Assembly (NCBI GenBank): GCA_001465935.1
Contig: LNKV01000012.1
Coordinates: 257,302 to 321,301, forward strand
DNA from: Clarireedia homoeocarpa
Lineage: Eukaryota > Ascomycota > Leotiomycetes > Helotiales > Rutstroemiaceae
Direction: 5' to 3'
DNA length: 64,000 nt
A program made the translations under genes and the position numbers. How positions within the stretch are numbered: the stretch's first letter is position 1; the number at the start of each line of letters is the position of its first letter. The notes under the pieces are model-generated. The model ran no database searches, was not told the DNA's origin, and was given only the letters and a program-made list of their open reading frames with translations. Below are positions 60,998 through 64,000 of this stretch, in pieces.

Positions 60998-61263
60998 TAT
61001 GATACAAGAGCTTAAGAAAGAAAGAAACGGTATTATCGAGATTTAGACATTATTCCAAAAAAACACACACAGAGCAATTGATGTTGTCTGCTATGACGCG
61101 AAAGAATCTCGAGTATTTGAAAATCAATGGTCCCTGTTGACCTTGGTTGACAGGGCAACCGCGTGATTCTCGGTTTCGATACCCCAAAAATTTCCTTCCC
61201 TATTAACCACAGCTTTGGATGAACGTCACCTCAGCGGAACACTTCACATCACTTAAATCGACA
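60998..61263. promoter_or_regulatory. Divergent promoter of separase and DUF5321-type gene
   Basis: Only 266 bp separate the start codons at 60997 (-) and 61264 (+), so both promoters must overlap. It contains ACGCGAAA at 61096-61103, which resembles the cell-cycle boxes bound by MBF/SBF-type factors (ACGCG core, CGAAA end), and several GGTTGAC/TTGACC-like repeats near 61130-61155. Function is inference. Confidence 0.5.
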
Positions 61264-61923
61264 ATGAGTAGAGCGATTACAATTCGAAGGCTCTTCGCCG
61301 CACCTCCTCATTTGCGAATCTCTATTTTTCCTCAGACAATCACCTCGCAGATATCTCGACCTTATGCCGTCCAGAGTATTGCCCAACCTTCGTTTTGGAA
61401 AAGCTTGGTTCCGAAGCCACTTCGAAAGAGTGCACCTACTGTTAGCAGGAAGTCCAAGACGAAAGATTGGAACCCAGCGACTTTCTTCATATGGATCTTC
61501 TTGCTGATTGGTTCCATGTCCATTCAGATGATCGCATTACGAAATGGATTCGCAGCATTCGAGAGGCGGGCAGATGCGAAGATTAGGCTATTAAAGGAAG
61601 TCATAGAGAGAATACAGAACGGGGAAAAGGTTGATGTCAAAGGGCTTCTCGGTACAGGAGACAAGAAACAGGAAGAAGAATGGGAACAAGGTATGTTTTT
61701 TCACTCCTGTTGTGTTAGTGACCAAATCTAAAGCAGTTCGACTTCAGTATTGGAAGACATCGAACGAGAAGAAGAGGCATGGGCACAAACAAATAAGAGA
61801 AAGCGAAAGATCGCCCTTGCCGAAGCCAACTTAGACAAATCATTTGACGGGCCAGATGCAGAGCGTAAGGAGGTTCCACAGCAGCTGAAACCCAAGAGCA
61901 GCGCACCTCGCGGGTTCTATTAG
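61264..61923 (+). CDS. Predicted mitochondrial membrane protein (DUF5321-type)
   Basis: Two exons, 61264-61690 and 61748-61923, splice at phase 1 (57-bp intron) to give 200 aa. The start MSRAITIRRLFAAPP is an Arg-rich, acid-free amphipathic N-terminus typical of a mitochondrial targeting sequence; an upstream in-frame ATG at 61219 would add 15 residues that spoil it. After RKSKTKDWNPATFF a single hydrophobic segment at about 72-92 (FIWIFLLIGSMSIQMIAL) fits one membrane span. A charged coiled-coil-like region follows (ERRADAKIRLLKEVIERI), then an acidic/basic tail ending SSAPRGFY. The layout (KDWNP before the span, helical tail after) is that of the fungal DUF5321 family, whose function I do not know. 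It shares a promoter region with separase and converges with the sirtuin gene. Confidence 0.75.
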
Positions 61924-61974
61924 AAACGTTCATATATATATGAATTGTTTACTATTATACAATATTGTTCTGCC

Positions 61975-63395
61975 TTACGATAGCATGTCTTTGAAGACAC
62001 TGCTATTTTGAAGTCGTGTCTCTGAGGAAGTCTCCATGGAATCTTTGCGAGCAAAACCTATGCGATTCAACTGGTCGACAAGCCCAGGTAAGACTTTGTC
62101 GGTCCCAAACTCGACCCGAACACCCAATTCCCCAGTTTGGCTGCCAGAGAGATTCTTGAAAAAAGCCTCCTCTCCTCTGACTCCACCAAGGTTTAGTATT
62201 CCAATAGGCATACCTCTTTCCTGCGCCCTCCGGGCCAGTCTCCATGCAGAGTACGTCGCAAGAGAAGTACCTAGAACTAACAATCTGCCGGAATTGTCGA
62301 TTGCTTGCTCTGCAGCTTCCTTTACTTTGCTATTGATGCTTTCTCCGAACATCACAACAGCGGGCTTCAATATGCCAGCCGTACTGGTAGATTTCCATGC
62401 CCCCTCATGGTCAACTTCTACTATTGATTGGGAGCCATCTGCCAATACCGGTGGGTGTTCCAGACAATGTGGACATGCAGGATATCTGAAAGTGTCGTAA
62501 GGGGCTCCGGGAATGTCAACGTCACCATCCGGATTTGTTTTCATACCTTTGGCTTTGCGCTCTTCCGGGTTTTCTGTATCTAAAGCTCCTGACTCAAGAA
62601 TTTCAGCCAGAAATGCTGCCCATGCCGGATTCAAAATTGCTAAGGATTCTTGGAAGACATCGCGGGGAATGTCTCTGCGGCAGGTGACGCAAGTCAAAGC
62701 TCGGAGATATCCATGAAGTTCAACAGTTGACAGGTTGGGATGCGCCGCCGAGTGGAATGAGTCTACATTCTGTGTAACAACTCGCCTTACCAGGTTCATG
62801 TCCCCCAAGTCTCTAATAGCATAATGAGCAGAGTTAGGCTTGGCTTTGTGTAGATTCGTCCATCCTAGAAAACTTCTTGCCCAGTATCTTCGTCTTGCTT
62901 GATCACTCTGGAGAAATTCGTGATAATATATAGGTCTGTATGATTTGTTCAGCACGTAAGTACCTTTCGAACCGCGACTAGAATGCCAGAATGGTCAGCA
63001 ATGGCCCTTGTAAACCAATATCCCTTTAAGTGCTTCGAAGATTGGAGGAAGGTTATTGAGCAATCAACAAGCATAGCCTGCTTCAATTATATACTCCACG
63101 CGGCGCAGAGAATTTCCACATTCGTAGTACCTGCGGATGAAACGTAATTGGGGTATGAATGGAACGGCTGTACTCACTAATCTGCCAGTCCCGATGCAAC
63201 TGAAATGCCGGCCCCGGACAGAACTACCGTGGACTGTGGATCAGCCACTTCATCCGGAAGGTTAGATGAGGGCGGGGCAGTGAGGAACTTCGAAAAAGCA
63301 GCGATAGCTCCTGGCAGGGTATTTGCACTTCTTGGAAGAATTTGGGGAGGCGGCAAAGGACCCGTATAGGGTATTCTCATAAGAGGTTTTCGCAT
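61975..63395 (-). CDS. Class II (SIRT4-like) NAD-dependent sirtuin
   Basis: Two exons, 63395-63178 and 62977-61975, join at phase 2 across a 200-bp intron to give 406 aa. The start is the first in-frame ATG after a stop (MRKPLMRIPYTG; ATG at 63380 also possible). The Arg/Pro-rich, initially acid-free N-terminus suggests mitochondrial import. Sirtuin motifs are all present: GAGISVASGLAD (61-72), YRGSKGTY across the junction, TQNVDSFH (141-148), ELHG with the catalytic His at about 161, zinc ligands CVTC (169/172) and CPHC (241/244), LKPAVVMFGE, VLGTSLATYSAWRL and NLGG. The 68-residue spacing between zinc Cys pairs, with FQESLAILNPAWAAFL in between, is the SIRT4/class II arrangement. It would act as a protein deacylase or ADP-ribosyltransferase in mitochondria. 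Residual small ORFs nearby are shadows. Confidence 0.92.
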
Positions 63396-64000
63396 TAAGA
63401 AGGCATGGATCCAGCAGGACGACACGCGTTCAAAGGGGTGGGTGATTGTGGAAAAGACCGTTCATATAGCCTTCTTGGCTTGGCATGATGCTGTATGAAT
63501 CTATGATGCTCTAAGAGAGGCAAATAAAAATGGCTTAGTAACCCTTCGGAGCTACCTACCCAGCTAGAGTCTACCGAAAAGTGCCCGGCGAGCAACAAGA
63601 ATGAGCTCCATTTAGCACGTAAAAACGAGGTCTTGCTTAGCAGAAGTTACATAGTTGGAAGTGTTAACACTTGACAGTTCCACAGCGTCGCAATCGACTC
63701 AATGCGACAATTCCGAGTTCTGCCATTACCATCCGTAGAAACGCGACAACGTACCCATAATGCCAAGAGAAAGTGTGGGCTGATATCGTAAGTCTTTCCC
63801 CTGGTCCTGTACAAAGTAGCTCGATTTCATCCCAACTGGCCCGGCTCATGGCAAAAAGTGAGTGCGTTAGAAATGGCTTGATAATGGCTTGATAATGATT
63901 TGTCCGAGTGCTACAATCGTCGTCATCCGGCTTGCGACTTCATCTACTCTGTGCATCGTTCGAAACAATCTTTTGAGGATTTTGGAATTTTATATATCCA
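63396..64000. other. Right edge, no supported gene
   Basis: The final 0.6 kb contains the sirtuin promoter. Minus-strand ORFs at 63395-63598 and 63664-63849 are short and show no recognisable features. Confidence 0.45.

Overview
This is nuclear DNA of a filamentous ascomycete. The gene set combines conserved eukaryotic proteins (dynactin p62, Sec23, fibrillarin, RPL12, separase) with filamentous-fungal ones: a FlbD-type Myb regulator, a GT41 O-GlcNAc transferase and a DUF5321-type protein. Introns are short (about 47-200 bp) with GTAAGT-like donors and CTAAC/CTAAT-like branch sites. A member of the Leotiomycetes (Botrytis/Sclerotinia relatives) is my best guess from the protein flavour, but that is inference. 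I saw no transposon, tRNA, rRNA or CRISPR-like array.

Left block (0.1-16.4 kb): dynactin subunit p62 (-); a 13-bp minisatellite; a very long RhoGEF-like protein (+); an NCBP3-type cap-binding protein (-); a lineage-restricted protein with a C-terminal Myb/SANT-like domain (-); and ureidoglycolate lyase of allantoin catabolism (+), head-to-head with the Myb/SANT-like gene.

Central gene-poor island (16.4-35.2 kb): one recognisable gene, the R2R3-Myb developmental regulator flbD at 28.7 kb. It sits in about 12.3 kb of upstream and 5.5 kb of downstream sequence full of microsatellites, mostly of 4-10 base period. The 1.77 kb directly before flbD is G-poor and has only three ATG triplets on the sense strand; the last 808 bp have none. 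This looks like a very long untranslated leader.

Right block (35.2-64 kb): a four-exon GT41 O-GlcNAc transferase (-), RPL12 (-, with tiny first and last coding exons), SEC23 (-), a doubtful small ORF (-), a small secreted protein of unknown function (-), fibrillarin (+), a coiled-coil protein of unknown function (+), separase (-), a predicted mitochondrial membrane protein of the DUF5321 type (+) and a class II SIRT4-like sirtuin (-). Separase and the DUF5321-type gene share a 266-bp divergent promoter. The DUF5321-type gene and the sirtuin converge with only 51 bp between stop codons.

The genes act in core cell biology: retrograde transport, Rho signalling, mRNA cap binding, COPII vesicles, rRNA methylation, chromatid separation, mitochondrial NAD-dependent deacylation and conidiation control. 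They do not form a biosynthetic cluster. Exon coordinates were read by hand from splice motifs, reading phase and family similarity; no transcript data were available.
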